Below the pieces are notes generated by a model, which had not been told where the DNA came from, did no database searches, and saw only the letters and a program-made list of their open reading frames with translations. Position numbers and translations under genes: made by a program. A DNA stretch of 64,000 nt from Pseudomonas sp. MWU16-30317 (GTDB taxonomy: Bacteria > Pseudomonadota > Gammaproteobacteria > Pseudomonadales > Pseudomonadaceae): the NCBI RefSeq assembly GCF_020515695.1, contig NZ_JAIWJA010000002.1:858505-922504 (forward strand). The letters are read 5' to 3'. Below, piece by piece: positions 37,581 to 46,843 of this stretch (the first letter of the stretch is position 1; every line of letters begins with the position of its first letter).

Positions 37581-38051
37581 ATGCCCGTCTCATCCGCTGT
37601 CCCGTCCACCACCGCCGAGCAACACCTGCGCCAGTACTGGATCGGCGTGCTGTCCCGCGCTCGAGCCGCCGATTTCACCGCGCATGAGCCGGCCTTGCGC
37701 GATGCCGAATACCAACTGATCCGCGCGCCGGAGATCGGCATGACCCTGGTTCGCGGGCGTATGGGCGGCAGCGGTGCGCCGTTCAATGTCGGCGAAATGA
37801 GCGTCACCCGATGCGTGGTGCGCCTGGCCGATGGCCGGACCGGCTACAGCTATCTGGCCGGACGCGACAAGCCCCGCGCCGAACTGGCCGCACTGGCCGA
37901 TGCCCACCTGCAAGGCCCGCAACAGGCGCGCTGGATAAGCGAGCTGATCGAACCCCTGGCGCGTGCTCACGCTGCGCGCCGAGCCCGGCAAGAAGCCGAA
38001 ACCGCAGCGACCAAAGTGGAGTTTTTCACCCTGGTCAGAGGAGAAAACTGA
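37581..38051 (+). CDS. phnG: C-P lyase core subunit PhnG
   Basis: This 156-residue protein is the PhnG subunit of the PhnGHIJ core that makes ribose triphosphate phosphonate from ATP and phosphonate. Typical stretches are HLRQYWIGVLSRARAAD and GSGAPFNVGEMSVTRCVVRL. The ATG at 37581 has GGAG 9 bases upstream; a start at 37563, overlapping the phnF stop, is also possible. It overlaps phnH by TGATG. Confidence 0.93.
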   Translation: MPVSSAVPSTTAEQHLRQYWIGVLSRARAADFTAHEPALRDAEYQLIRAPEIGMTLVRGRMGGSGAPFNVGEMSVTRCVVRLADGRTGYSYLAGRDKPRAELAALADAHLQGPQQARWISELIEPLARAHAARRARQEAETAATKVEFFTLVRGEN

Positions 38052-38653
38052 TGACTGCCACTCTTTTACAGCCCGCATTCGCCGACCCCGTGCTCGACGC
38101 TCAGCGCAGTTTTCGCGCCGCCCTCAAGGCCCTGGCGGGCCCCGGCGTGGCGCAACAGCTGCCAGCCGCGCAGTTGCCGCCCCACCTGCAAGGCCTGGCG
38201 GCTGCCAGCCACGGCTTGTGCCTTGCGCTGTTGGACATCGACACGCCGTTGTGGCTCGCGCCGAGTTTCGACACCCAGGCGATCCGCGCCAACCTGACTT
38301 TCCATTGCGGCTGCCCCATCGTCAGCGACCGGCAAAACGCGCGCTTCGCACTGCTCGACGACAGCCAACTGCATGATCTGAGCGGCTTCGACCTAGGCAA
38401 CGACCGTTACCCCGATCAGTCCTGCACGCTGCTGGTCCAACTGTCGAGCCTTGAGGGCGGACGCCAGCTGGCCTGGCGCGGCCCGGGTATCCAGAACGAA
38501 AACCCGGTGGCGCTGCCTCTGACTGAAGCGTTCTGGCAGGAACGTGAAGCGCGTAACGACTTCCCCCGCGGCATCGACATGTTCTTTATCGCTGGCAATC
38601 GATTACTGGGCCTGCCGCGCAGCACCCAGGTCGCGTTTGCGGGAGGTGCCTGA
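38051..38653 (+). CDS. phnH: C-P lyase core subunit PhnH
   Basis: This 200-residue subunit of the core complex shows the family patterns DPVLDAQRSFRAALKALAGPG and the C-terminal FPRGIDMFFIAGNRLLGLPRST. Start and stop overlap those of the neighbours (TGATG on both sides), so translation is coupled. Confidence 0.95.
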   Translation: MTATLLQPAFADPVLDAQRSFRAALKALAGPGVAQQLPAAQLPPHLQGLAAASHGLCLALLDIDTPLWLAPSFDTQAIRANLTFHCGCPIVSDRQNARFALLDDSQLHDLSGFDLGNDRYPDQSCTLLVQLSSLEGGRQLAWRGPGIQNENPVALPLTEAFWQEREARNDFPRGIDMFFIAGNRLLGLPRSTQVAFAGGA

Positions 38654-39726
38654 TGTACGTTGCCGTCAAGGGTGGCGAACAGGCCATCGACAATGCCCAT
38701 AAGGTGCTGGCGAAGAAGCGTCGGGGTGACACCTCGGTCGCCGAACTCGACGTCGAGCAAATCCGTCAGCAACTGCCACTGGCCGTGGCCCGGGTCATGA
38801 CCGAGGGCTCGCTGTACGACGAGCAGTTGGCAGCGCTGGCCATCAAGCAGGCCGCGGGCGATCTGGTCGAAGCGATCTTCTTGCTGCGCGCCTACCGCAC
38901 GACCTTGCCGCGCTTTACCGCCAGCCTGCCCATAGACACCGCAGACATGCTGCTGACCCGGCGTCTGTCGGCCACCTTCAAGGACGTGCCGGGCGGTCAA
39001 CTGCTTGGCCCGACGTTCGATTACACCCACCGTCTGCTCGACTTCAGCCTGCTGGCCGAGGGTGAATACCCTGGCCCGCAGTTGCAGGAAGATGCCACCC
39101 AGGCCCCCTGTCCTCGGGTGTTGGGCTTGCTCGCCCGCGAAGGCTTGATCAAGGAAGAGGTCGACAACGGTGCAGCCATTGCCGACATCACCCGCCAGCC
39201 GCTGGAATACCCGGCCAGCCGCGCGCAACGCCTGCAGGCGCTAGCTCGGGGCGATGAAGGATTCCTGCTGGCGCTGGGCTATTCGACCCAGCGCGGCTAT
39301 GGCCGCAATCACCCGTTTGCCGGTGAGATTCGCATCGGCGAAGTCGAGGTGTGGATCGAGCCTGAAGAGCTTGGCTTTGCGGTGGCCATCGGCGCCATCG
39401 AAATCACCGAGTGCGAGATGGTCAACCAGTTCGTCGGCTCTGGCAGCGAGCCGGCGCAGTTCACTCGCGGTTATGGCCTGGCGTTCGGGCATGCCGAGCG
39501 CAAGGCCATGGGCATGGCGCTGGTCGACCGTTCGCTGCGTGCCGAGGAGTACGCCGAAGAAATCCAGTCGCCTGCGCAGCAGGAAGAATTCGTGCTGGCC
39601 CATTGCGACAACGTCGAGGCCGCGGGGTTTGTCTCGCACCTCAAGCTGCCGCACTACGTCGATTTCCAGTCCGAGCTCGAACTGATCCGCAAACTGCGCA
39701 AGCCCTTCAAGGAGCATGGCCAATGA
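38653..39726 (+). CDS. phnI: C-P lyase core subunit PhnI
   Basis: This 357-residue subunit carries the nucleosidase activity that displaces adenine from ATP. It begins MYVAVKGGEQAIDNAHKVLA, which is very typical. The later GYSTQRGYGRNHPFAGEIRIG is a conserved stretch. Its stop overlaps the ATG of phnJ. Confidence 0.96.
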   Translation: MYVAVKGGEQAIDNAHKVLAKKRRGDTSVAELDVEQIRQQLPLAVARVMTEGSLYDEQLAALAIKQAAGDLVEAIFLLRAYRTTLPRFTASLPIDTADMLLTRRLSATFKDVPGGQLLGPTFDYTHRLLDFSLLAEGEYPGPQLQEDATQAPCPRVLGLLAREGLIKEEVDNGAAIADITRQPLEYPASRAQRLQALARGDEGFLLALGYSTQRGYGRNHPFAGEIRIGEVEVWIEPEELGFAVAIGAIEITECEMVNQFVGSGSEPAQFTRGYGLAFGHAERKAMGMALVDRSLRAEEYAEEIQSPAQQEEFVLAHCDNVEAAGFVSHLKLPHYVDFQSELELIRKLRKPFKEHGQ

Positions 39727-40598
39727 ATGCTGCCACCCAACCTCGCCCGGGGCGCGACGAGGCGTACAACTTCGCCTACCTGGACGAACAGACCAAACGC
39801 ATGATCCGGCGCGGCTTGCTCAAGGCCGTGGCGATCCCCGGTTATCAAGTGCCCTTCGGTGGCCGAGAAATGCCCTTGCCCTATGGCTGGGGCACCGGCG
39901 GCATGCAACTGACGGCGGCGATATTGGGGGCCGATGACGTGCTCAAGGTCACCGATCAAGGTGCCGACGACACCACCAACGCCGTGTCGATTCGCCGCTT
40001 CTTTGCCCGCACCGCAGGGGTGGCGACCACCGAGCGTACGGCGCAAGCGACGATCATCCAGACCCGTCACCGCATCCCGGAAATGCCCTTGAGCGCCGAC
40101 CAGATCATGGTCTATCAAGTGCCCAACCCCGAGCCGCTGCGCTTTATCGAACCGCTGGAAACCGAAACCCGGACCATGCACGCGCTCAACGACTACGGAG
40201 TGATGCACGTCAAACTCTATGAGGACATCGCCACTTTCGGCCACATTGCCACCGCCTATGCCTACCCGGTGACGGTGAACGATCGCTATGTGATGGACCC
40301 GTCGCCCATCCCCAAATTCGACAACCCCAAACTGCACATGAGCCCGGCGTTGATGCTGTTCGGCGCCGGCCGCGAGAAGCGCCTGTATGCCGTGCCGCCG
40401 TACACCAAAGTCGCCAGCCTGGACTTTGAAGACCATCCCTTCGAAGTGCAGAAATGGCAACACGACTGCGCCATTTGTGGCAGCCACGAATCGTTCCTCG
40501 ACGAGCTGATTCTCGACGATCAGGGCACTCAGCGTTTCGTCTGCTCGGATACCGATTACTGCGCCCAGCGCGTCAGCCAGGGGAGTGATAGCCAATGA
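39723..40598 (+). CDS. phnJ: Carbon-phosphorus lyase PhnJ
   Basis: This 291-residue radical SAM enzyme breaks the C-P bond. The four cysteines of the iron-sulfur site are at 249, 252, 274 and 280, with the same spacing as E. coli Cys241/244/266/272. Gly40 in AIPGYQVPFGG matches the radical-carrying Gly32. All key residues are present, so the pathway should be active. The start overlaps phnI and the stop overlaps phnK. Confidence 0.97.
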   Translation: MNAATQPRPGRDEAYNFAYLDEQTKRMIRRGLLKAVAIPGYQVPFGGREMPLPYGWGTGGMQLTAAILGADDVLKVTDQGADDTTNAVSIRRFFARTAGVATTERTAQATIIQTRHRIPEMPLSADQIMVYQVPNPEPLRFIEPLETETRTMHALNDYGVMHVKLYEDIATFGHIATAYAYPVTVNDRYVMDPSPIPKFDNPKLHMSPALMLFGAGREKRLYAVPPYTKVASLDFEDHPFEVQKWQHDCAICGSHESFLDELILDDQGTQRFVCSDTDYCAQRVSQGSDSQ

Positions 40599-41422
40599 TC
40601 GCGGCCCGTGCAATACATCAGGTGACAGCCACCGACCGCGCCACCGATCGGGCGCAACCCCTGCTCAAGGTGCGCGGTCTGGGCAAGTTGTATGGCCCGC
40701 AACAGGGCTGTCAGGATGTCACGTTCGAGCTGTATCCGGGCGAGGTGCTGGGCATCGTCGGCGAGTCGGGCTCCGGCAAGTCGACCTTGCTGTCGTTGCT
40801 CAGTGGCCGCTGCCCGCCGGATGCCGGCGTCATCGATTACCGGCGCAGCGATGGCCAATGGCTGGATCTGTACAGCGCCAGTGAGGCCGAGCGGCGCACC
40901 TTGCTGCGCACCGAATGGGGTTTTGTCGAGCAGAACCCCCGTGACGGCTTGCGCATGGCGGTCTCGGCGGGCGCCAACATCGGCGAGCGGCTGATGGCCC
41001 AAGGCGTGCGCAACTATCAGGCGCTGCGTGCTGCGGGGCTGGATTGGCTGAACCAGGTCGAGATCGACCCCGCGCGGATCGATGATCTGCCACGGAGCTT
41101 TTCCGGCGGCATGCAACAGCGTTTGCAGGTGGCGCGCAACCTGGTGTCCGGGCCGCGTCTGGTGTTCATGGACGAGCCGACGGGTGGCCTGGATGTGTCG
41201 GTGCAGGCGCGCCTGCTCGACCTGATGCGCGGCCTGGTGCGCGAGCTGGACCTGGCTGTGGTGATCGTCACTCACGACCTGGCCGTGGCGCGGCTGCTGG
41301 CGGATCGGCTGATGGTGATGCGTCGCTCGCGCGTCGTCGAGACCGGGCTGACCGATCAGATCCTCGACGACCCGCAACACCCTTATTCGCAGCTGCTGGT
41401 GTCCTCGGTCCTGCAACCCTGA
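40595..41422 (+). CDS. phnK: C-P lyase ABC-type protein PhnK
   Basis: This 275-residue ATPase is not a transporter; PhnK docks on the PhnGHIJ core. It has Walker [10 protein letters not shown], the signature FSGGMQQR and Walker B LVFMDEP. The N-terminus carries about 20 extra residues before [12 protein letters not shown]. The ATG overlaps the phnJ stop. Confidence 0.95.
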   Translation: MIAARAIHQVTATDRATDRAQPLLKVRGLGKLYGPQQGCQDVTFELYPGEVLGIVGESGSGKSTLLSLLSGRCPPDAGVIDYRRSDGQWLDLYSASEAERRTLLRTEWGFVEQNPRDGLRMAVSAGANIGERLMAQGVRNYQALRAAGLDWLNQVEIDPARIDDLPRSFSGGMQQRLQVARNLVSGPRLVFMDEPTGGLDVSVQARLLDLMRGLVRELDLAVVIVTHDLAVARLLADRLMVMRRSRVVETGLTDQILDDPQHPYSQLLVSSVLQP

Positions 41423-41444
41423 TCCGCTCATTGGAGTGCCTTTC

Positions 41445-42161
41445 ATGAACACGCTGATCGAGGTCCGTGACCTCTCGAAAACCTTCACCTTGCACCCGCA
41501 GAACGGCGTGGTGCTCAGGGTGTTGCGCGGCCTGAACTTCTCGGTGCGCGAGGGCGAATGCCTGGTGTTGCAGGGGCAGTCCGGCGCCGGCAAAAGCACG
41601 CTGCTGCGCACGCTGTACGGCAACTATCTGCCTGCAGGCGGCAGCATTCGCATCCAGCACCAAGGCCAATGGCTCGAACTGGTGGGCGCCGAGCCCCGGC
41701 AGGTGCTGGCGGTGCGGCAGCAGACACTGGGCTATGTCAGTCAGTTCTTGCGAGTGATCCCACGGGTCTCGACCCTGGATGTGGTCATGGAACCGGCGCT
41801 GGCTCGCGGCGTACAGCGTGCCGATGCCGTGGCCCGTGCCGAGCACCTGCTGGCACGCCTGAATATCCCGCAGCGCCTGTGGCAATTGGCGCCGGGGACC
41901 TTTTCGGGTGGCGAGCAACAACGCGTCAATATCGCCCGGGGCTTCATGGTGCCATGGCCGCTGATGTTGCTCGATGAACCCACCGCCTCGCTGGACGATG
42001 GCAACCGCCAGGTGGTGCTGGCGCTGATCAATGAAGCCAAGGCCGCTGGCGCTGCGGTGATCGGTATTTTCCACGACCGCCAGGCCCGCGAAACGGTAGG
42101 CGACCGGCATCTGGACATGACCCCGGCACAGTTGACTGCCAAGGAGTTGCTCGAATGCTGA
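41445..42161 (+). CDS. phnL: C-P lyase ABC-type protein PhnL
   Basis: This 238-residue ATPase works with PhnK and the core complex. It has Walker [10 protein letters not shown], the signature FSGGEQQR and Walker [17 protein letters not shown] lies 8 bases before the ATG at 41445. It is one of few junctions in the operon without an overlap (22-base gap). Confidence 0.95.
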   Translation: MNTLIEVRDLSKTFTLHPQNGVVLRVLRGLNFSVREGECLVLQGQSGAGKSTLLRTLYGNYLPAGGSIRIQHQGQWLELVGAEPRQVLAVRQQTLGYVSQFLRVIPRVSTLDVVMEPALARGVQRADAVARAEHLLARLNIPQRLWQLAPGTFSGGEQQRVNIARGFMVPWPLMLLDEPTASLDDGNRQVVLALINEAKAAGAAVIGIFHDRQARETVGDRHLDMTPAQLTAKELLEC

Positions 42162-43312
42162 ACGAACAGATTCTCACCAATGCGCGCATCGTTACCGCTG
42201 ATCGGGTGTTCAACGGCACGGTGGTGCTGCGTGATGGCCTGATCAGTGAAGTCGACACCCGCCGCAGTCGCCTGCCCGGTGCGCAGGACCTCAACAACGA
42301 TTATCTGCTGCCCGGCCTGGTGGAATTGCACACCGACAACCTGGAAAAACACTTGAGCCCGCGCCCCGGCGTGGACTGGCCTTCGGCGTCGGCGGTGATG
42401 AGCCACGACGCGCAGATCATCGCGGCCGGCATCACCACGGTGTTCGACGCGCTGTCCATCGGCGACGTCAACCCGAAGGGCAAGCGCATGCAGCAACTGC
42501 CGAGCATGGTCGAGGCCATTGCTGCGGCCAATGCGGCGGACATGACCCGCGCCGAGCATCGTCTGCATCTGCGCTGTGAAGTCTGCCATCCGGACACCCT
42601 CAGCGTGTTTCGCGATCTGGTGGAACAGCCATTGGTGCAGTTGGTGTCGGTGATGGACCATTCGCCGGGTCAACGTCAATTCGCGTTGGAGTCCAAATAC
42701 CGCGAGTACTACATGGGCAAGTACCACATGAGCGGCGAGCAGATGGACGACTTTATCGTCGAGCAAGTGGCCAACTCCAAGACCTACAGCGACCGTTATC
42801 GTCGAGCCATTGTCGACATCTGCCTGGCGCGTGGGCTGTCGGTGGCCAGTCATGATGATGCGACGCTCGAGCATGTCGAGGAATCGGCCGGGTATGGCAT
42901 GTCCATCGCCGAGTTCCCGACCACGCTGGAGGCCGCACAGGGCTGTCGACGTTTGGGCATGAGCGTGTTGATGGGCGCGCCGAATATCGTGCGCGGCGGC
43001 TCGCATTCAGGCAACATCGCGGCGGCCAGTCTGGCCCGGGAAGGGCTGCTGGATATTCTGTCGAGCGACTATTATCCGGCGAGCCTGTTGCAGGCGGCGT
43101 TCACCCTGTCGGCGCAACTCGAAGACGATGGCCAGGGCGCAGGTTTGGCGCGGGCGGTGGCGACGGTCAGCAGCGCTCCGGCCAAGGCCGCGGGGCTCAA
43201 TGATCGCGGCGAAATCCGCGTCGGTCAGCGCGCCGATCTGATCCATGCTCGGGCCCACGGCACGCTGCCAGTGGTGCAACAGGTCTGGCGGCAAGCGAAG
43301 AGGGTGTTCTGA
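42155..43312 (+). CDS. phnM: RPnTP hydrolase PhnM
   Basis: This 385-residue amidohydrolase-fold enzyme removes diphosphate from ribose triphosphonate. The metal motif is in [21 protein letters not shown], and further metal ligands are in [13 protein letters not shown] and [11 protein letters not shown]. The start overlaps phnL by 7 bases and the stop overlaps phnN. Confidence 0.96.
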   Translation: MLNEQILTNARIVTADRVFNGTVVLRDGLISEVDTRRSRLPGAQDLNNDYLLPGLVELHTDNLEKHLSPRPGVDWPSASAVMSHDAQIIAAGITTVFDALSIGDVNPKGKRMQQLPSMVEAIAAANAADMTRAEHRLHLRCEVCHPDTLSVFRDLVEQPLVQLVSVMDHSPGQRQFALESKYREYYMGKYHMSGEQMDDFIVEQVANSKTYSDRYRRAIVDICLARGLSVASHDDATLEHVEESAGYGMSIAEFPTTLEAAQGCRRLGMSVLMGAPNIVRGGSHSGNIAAASLAREGLLDILSSDYYPASLLQAAFTLSAQLEDDGQGAGLARAVATVSSAPAKAAGLNDRGEIRVGQRADLIHARAHGTLPVVQQVWRQAKRVF

Positions 43313-43878
43313 TGGCAGGCAGGTTGATCTATCTCATCGGGCCGTCCGGTTCGGGCAAGGACAGCCTGCTCGATGCGGCGCGGGAGGCACTGGCCGAGCG
43401 CGGCTGTCGGATCGCGCGGCGGGTCATCACCCGTTCGGCTGAAGCGGCCGGCGAGGCCGCGCAAGCGGTCGACGTCGAGCGGTTTTTGCAGATGCAGGCG
43501 CAAGGCGCGTTCGCCCTCAGCTGGTTCGCCAACGGCCTGCATTACGGTATCCCCATCGCCATGGATGACTGGTTGGCCAGTGGCCAGGACGTGCTGGTCA
43601 ATGGCTCGCGTGGGCATCTGTCGCTGGCGCGCGGGCGCTATCCCGACCTGCGGGTGGTGCTGCTCAGCGTGGAGCAGTCGGTATTGCGTCAACGCTTGCT
43701 GGCGCGAGGCCGTGAATCAGTGGACGAGATCGATGCGCGGCTAGCGCGTAATGCGCAGTTCACCTCGCAGTTGCTCGGCGCAGATCCGGGGGTGGTGATG
43801 CTGGATAATTCCGGGGTGTTGACCGGGACCGTCGCGCGTTTGCTTCACCATATCGATCGCGAGGGCATATGCGCCTGA
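43312..43878 (+). CDS. phnN: Ribose 1,5-bisphosphokinase PhnN
   Basis: This 188-residue P-loop kinase (GPSGSGKDS near residue 10) phosphorylates ribose 1,5-bisphosphate to PRPP, the last step of phosphonate use. The family resembles guanylate kinase. It overlaps phnM at the start and phnP at the end. Confidence 0.95.
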   Translation: MAGRLIYLIGPSGSGKDSLLDAAREALAERGCRIARRVITRSAEAAGEAAQAVDVERFLQMQAQGAFALSWFANGLHYGIPIAMDDWLASGQDVLVNGSRGHLSLARGRYPDLRVVLLSVEQSVLRQRLLARGRESVDEIDARLARNAQFTSQLLGADPGVVMLDNSGVLTGTVARLLHHIDREGICA

Positions 43879-44618
43879 CGTTGCTCGGCACCGGCGATGC
43901 CCGGCAGGTACCGGTGTACGGCTGCCAGTGCCAGGCTTGTCGGGCGGCGCGCGATGATGGGCGTTGGCGGCGGTTGCCATGCTGTGCATGGGTGGAGTGT
44001 GGGGATCAACGCTGGCTGATCGACAGCGGCCTGACCGATCTCACTGAACGCTTTGCGCCGCGCAGCCTGAGCGGCATTCTGCAGACCCACTATCACGCCG
44101 ATCATGCCCAGGGCTTGCTGCATCTGCGCTGGGGCCAAGGGCTGGTGATCCCCGTGCACGGGCCGGTGGATTCCGAGGGCCTGGCGGATTTGTACAAACA
44201 TCCGGGGATTCTGGATTTCAGCCAGCCGTTTTCGGCGTTTGAGACACGCCAGTTTGGCGATTTGCGCGTTACCGCATTGCCTCTGGTGCATTCCAGGCCG
44301 ACGCTGGGCTATTTGCTGGAGGGGGGTGGGCGCTGTATTGCTTACCTGACGGACACGGTCGGTCTGCCTGAGGAGACCACGGATTTATTGCGCAGGAGCA
44401 CGCTGGATTTACTGGTTCTCGATTGCTCGATGCCGCCCCAGCCGCAGGCGCCGCGCAACCACAATGACCTCAATCTGGCGTTGCAGATCATTGCAGCGTT
44501 GCAACCACGTCAGGCCGTGTTGACCCATGTCGGGCACACGCTGGATGCGTGGTTGCTGCACGAGCCTCGGGAGCTGCCAGCCCACGTCACTATCGCCCGG
44601 GATGGGATGGTGCTGTAG
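43869..44618 (+). CDS. phnP: Phosphoribosyl 1,2-cyclic phosphate phosphodiesterase
   Basis: This 249-residue metallo-beta-lactamase-fold enzyme opens the cyclic phosphate made by PhnJ. The metal motif is THYHADHAQG. The structural zinc cysteines are near the N-terminus (GCQCQACRAARDDG). It is the last gene of the operon. phnO is absent. A short GCCGA/TCGGC hairpin follows the stop. Confidence 0.95.
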   Translation: MRLTLLGTGDARQVPVYGCQCQACRAARDDGRWRRLPCCAWVECGDQRWLIDSGLTDLTERFAPRSLSGILQTHYHADHAQGLLHLRWGQGLVIPVHGPVDSEGLADLYKHPGILDFSQPFSAFETRQFGDLRVTALPLVHSRPTLGYLLEGGGRCIAYLTDTVGLPEETTDLLRRSTLDLLVLDCSMPPQPQAPRNHNDLNLALQIIAALQPRQAVLTHVGHTLDAWLLHEPRELPAHVTIARDGMVL

Positions 44619-44636
44619 GCCGACACTTCGGCTGAA

Positions 44637-44885
44637 TCAGCGACGCAGGAAACGGCCGATCACCAAGGCCACTGCGGCGCTGATAGCCAAGGCTGCAACC
44701 GGTTTTTCCTTGACGAAGGTCGACACGCTGTCCAGCGCATCACCGTAAGTCTTGGTCAGTTGCCCGGATACTTCGTGACCCGCACCCTCGGCCTCAAGCT
44801 TCGAATCGCCAAACAGCTTGCCTACCGCACCTTGTGCCTTGCCGGCGACTTTCTCTGCAATGCCTTCGATCTGTTCGTTTTTCAT
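44637..44885 (-). CDS. CsbD-like stress protein with membrane tail
   Basis: This 82-residue protein starts with a CsbD-like part (MKNEQIEGIAEKVAGKAQGAVGKLFGD) and ends with a single hydrophobic helix followed by FLRR, as in DUF883 proteins. CsbD-type proteins respond to general stress, and the tail suggests inner-membrane anchoring. It is convergent to phnP. Confidence 0.85.
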   Translation of the reverse strand: MKNEQIEGIAEKVAGKAQGAVGKLFGDSKLEAEGAGHEVSGQLTKTYGDALDSVSTFVKEKPVAALAISAAVALVIGRFLRR

Positions 44886-45098
44886 GGTTAGGGCCTATCG
44901 GGTCTGATCATGGAATGAAGTGCAAGACGAAAGCTTGCGTCACAGGATTAGGGCGGTTGGGCGAGGGGTTAGTTCCATTCGTGGCCATCGCACTGCTCAA
45001 TCATTTCCAAACCCCATCACAGCTATCACTCCCGACATCTGTTCCGGCCACTCCCCAACGCTCAACCTGTCCCTGAACCCAACCAGGAGCACGCCGCC

Positions 45099-45656
45099 AT
45101 GTTCGCCATGCAATATAGCCATCGCCTGCCTGCCGACTACGATCTGCAGATCATCCGCCAACGCGCTGCCGAGCGGGGCCCGTTGTGGGATACCACCCCA
45201 GGTTTGCTGTTCAAGGCCTTCGTCTTGCAGCAGGCCGGTCGCCACGGTGCGACCGGCAATGTCTATGGGTCTGTGTACCTCTGGGCCGACCCGGCGGCGG
45301 CAGTGCAATTCATCGCCAGCGAGCGCTTCGACAGTGTCATCCGTTCGTTCGGCCGTCCGCCCATCGAGACCTGGTTGCCAGTCCAGGCGCTGCGTGGCCC
45401 GGCTCGACAGGCGCTGACGCTGTACCGCGATGAACAGAACGTGGCGGTCGACCCTGCCGATCCTGCAGGCGACCTGGAGCGCAATCACGCCATCGCCGCG
45501 CAGCCCGACACCGTCGCGGTATGGACCGTGCTCGACCTGCACGGCTGGCGCCGGGTGCGCTTCACCCTGTCGGCGGCCGAGCCGGATACACGCGCTGCCC
45601 AGCAGGTTTACCACGTGCTGCATCTCGCTGCGCCCGGCCTGGCAGCGCTGGGCTGA
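45099..45656 (+). CDS. DUF4865 family protein
   Basis: This 185-residue protein matches DUF4865, with the typical start (MQYSHRLPADYDLQIIRQRA) and GNVYGSVYLWADPAAAVQFI. It has a dimeric alpha/beta-barrel look and resembles small monooxygenase-like proteins. AGGAG lies 11 bases upstream. It is followed by a coupled 36-codon frame and a convergent LysR gene. Function is unknown. Confidence 0.85.
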   Translation: MFAMQYSHRLPADYDLQIIRQRAAERGPLWDTTPGLLFKAFVLQQAGRHGATGNVYGSVYLWADPAAAVQFIASERFDSVIRSFGRPPIETWLPVQALRGPARQALTLYRDEQNVAVDPADPAGDLERNHAIAAQPDTVAVWTVLDLHGWRRVRFTLSAAEPDTRAAQQVYHVLHLAAPGLAALG

Positions 45657-45766
45657 TGGCGCGCTACCGCGACTGGGTGTGGCTGCATCTGGCCGTGGTG
45701 CTGGCTGGCGCGGCGGGCGTCGCCGCGTTGACCCTGGTGGCGGCAGTTATTGCGCGCTGGCTTTGA
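45656..45766 (+). CDS. Possible 36-residue membrane peptide
   Basis: The ATG at 45656 overlaps the stop of the DUF4865 gene (TGATG), and the frame encodes 36 residues. It has a charged N-terminus (MARYRDWVW) and one membrane helix (LAVVLAGAAGVAALTLVAAVI). Its end overlaps the convergent LysR gene by 20 bases. Coupling and the clear helix support it, but it needs expression evidence. Confidence 0.4.
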   Translation: MARYRDWVWLHLAVVLAGAAGVAALTLVAAVIARWL

Positions 45767-46598
45767 GCGCCGCGGTGAGGCTGCGCAGCGCCTGGCGCAA
45801 CGGGACGTCGGAACTGTTGGCATAAAGGATCGCATCCCGTGCCGGCAGCGGCGGCAAACCTAATGCGCGCGTCACGTCCAGGGTGCCTGCCGGGGCGATC
45901 CGCAAGGGCAGGGCGGCCACCGCGAGCCCGGCCAACACGGCCGCGCCAACCGTCGCGTTGCCTGCGCCGACGAACGCCTCATGCCACGCCACACCCGCGC
46001 GATCCAATGCCTCGATCGCCATACTGCGCACACCGCAGGGCGGCGCCTGGGTCGCCAGTGGCAGCGGTTGTCCGGGGGCGAAGCTGAAGTCGCGGCTGGC
46101 CATCCAGCCGAAGCGCTCGCAGAGGATCACCTCGCCATCCTGGCGGCGGTTGTCATGCTGCAAGACCACGGCGGCGTCCAGTTGCCGATCGTCGAACTGC
46201 TGCAGGGCATCGCGCGAGGTGCTGACATGGATCTCGAACACCGTCAGCGGCTGCGTGTCTTTCAATTGCCTGAGCAAAAGGGGGAGCTCGGCACCGATCA
46301 GATGGTGGCTGATGCCGACCTTGAGCCGCTGCGCGGGCGCATCGAACGACCCCATCGCCTGCTGATGCGCCGCCAGCAGGTGCCGCGCGGCGCCGAGAAA
46401 CGCCCCGCCTTGCACCGACAGCCGCACCCGCCTGGGTGTACGTTCGAGCAGGCGCTGGCCAAGGCCGGCCTCGAGCCTTTTGATCTTCAGGCTGATAGCC
46501 GATTGGGTGGTGTCCAGCGCTTCGGCCGCGCGCGTGAAACTCTTGAAATCGGCGACCATGACAAAGGCCTCAACTGCTTCCACGTCCAGTGCTTTCAT
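45747..46598 (-). CDS. LysR-family transcriptional regulator
   Basis: This 283-residue LysR regulator has its helix-turn-helix at about residues 17-40 (DFKSFTRAAEALDTTQSAIS) and a standard effector domain. It is convergent to the DUF4865 gene and upstream of no gene on its strand. It may control the DUF4865 unit, as this pair is common, but the evidence is proximity. Confidence 0.88.
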   Translation of the reverse strand: MKALDVEAVEAFVMVADFKSFTRAAEALDTTQSAISLKIKRLEAGLGQRLLERTPRRVRLSVQGGAFLGAARHLLAAHQQAMGSFDAPAQRLKVGISHHLIGAELPLLLRQLKDTQPLTVFEIHVSTSRDALQQFDDRQLDAAVVLQHDNRRQDGEVILCERFGWMASRDFSFAPGQPLPLATQAPPCGVRSMAIEALDRAGVAWHEAFVGAGNATVGAAVLAGLAVAALPLRIAPAGTLDVTRALGLPPLPARDAILYANSSDVPLRQALRSLTAALKASAQ

Positions 46599-46843
46599 GA
46601 TCGGGCCATTTTCAATTCGAATGATTGATTGGTTTTAGCAGATGAAATCGCAATGATCGAATAAAGGATGCGGATGGCCGTCGCGGCCGAGCGTGTGGCG
46701 CGAGTAACCGGAGCAGCGAGCTGGCCCTTGGATATCAATTGTTTCAACTCTGTGATTAAAGTTATCGGCACCGTCTACAGATACCTATGGAGATACCCCT
46801 CAATCAGTTAGTCCCGCCATTGGCGGTGTCACAAGGAAGTTTT

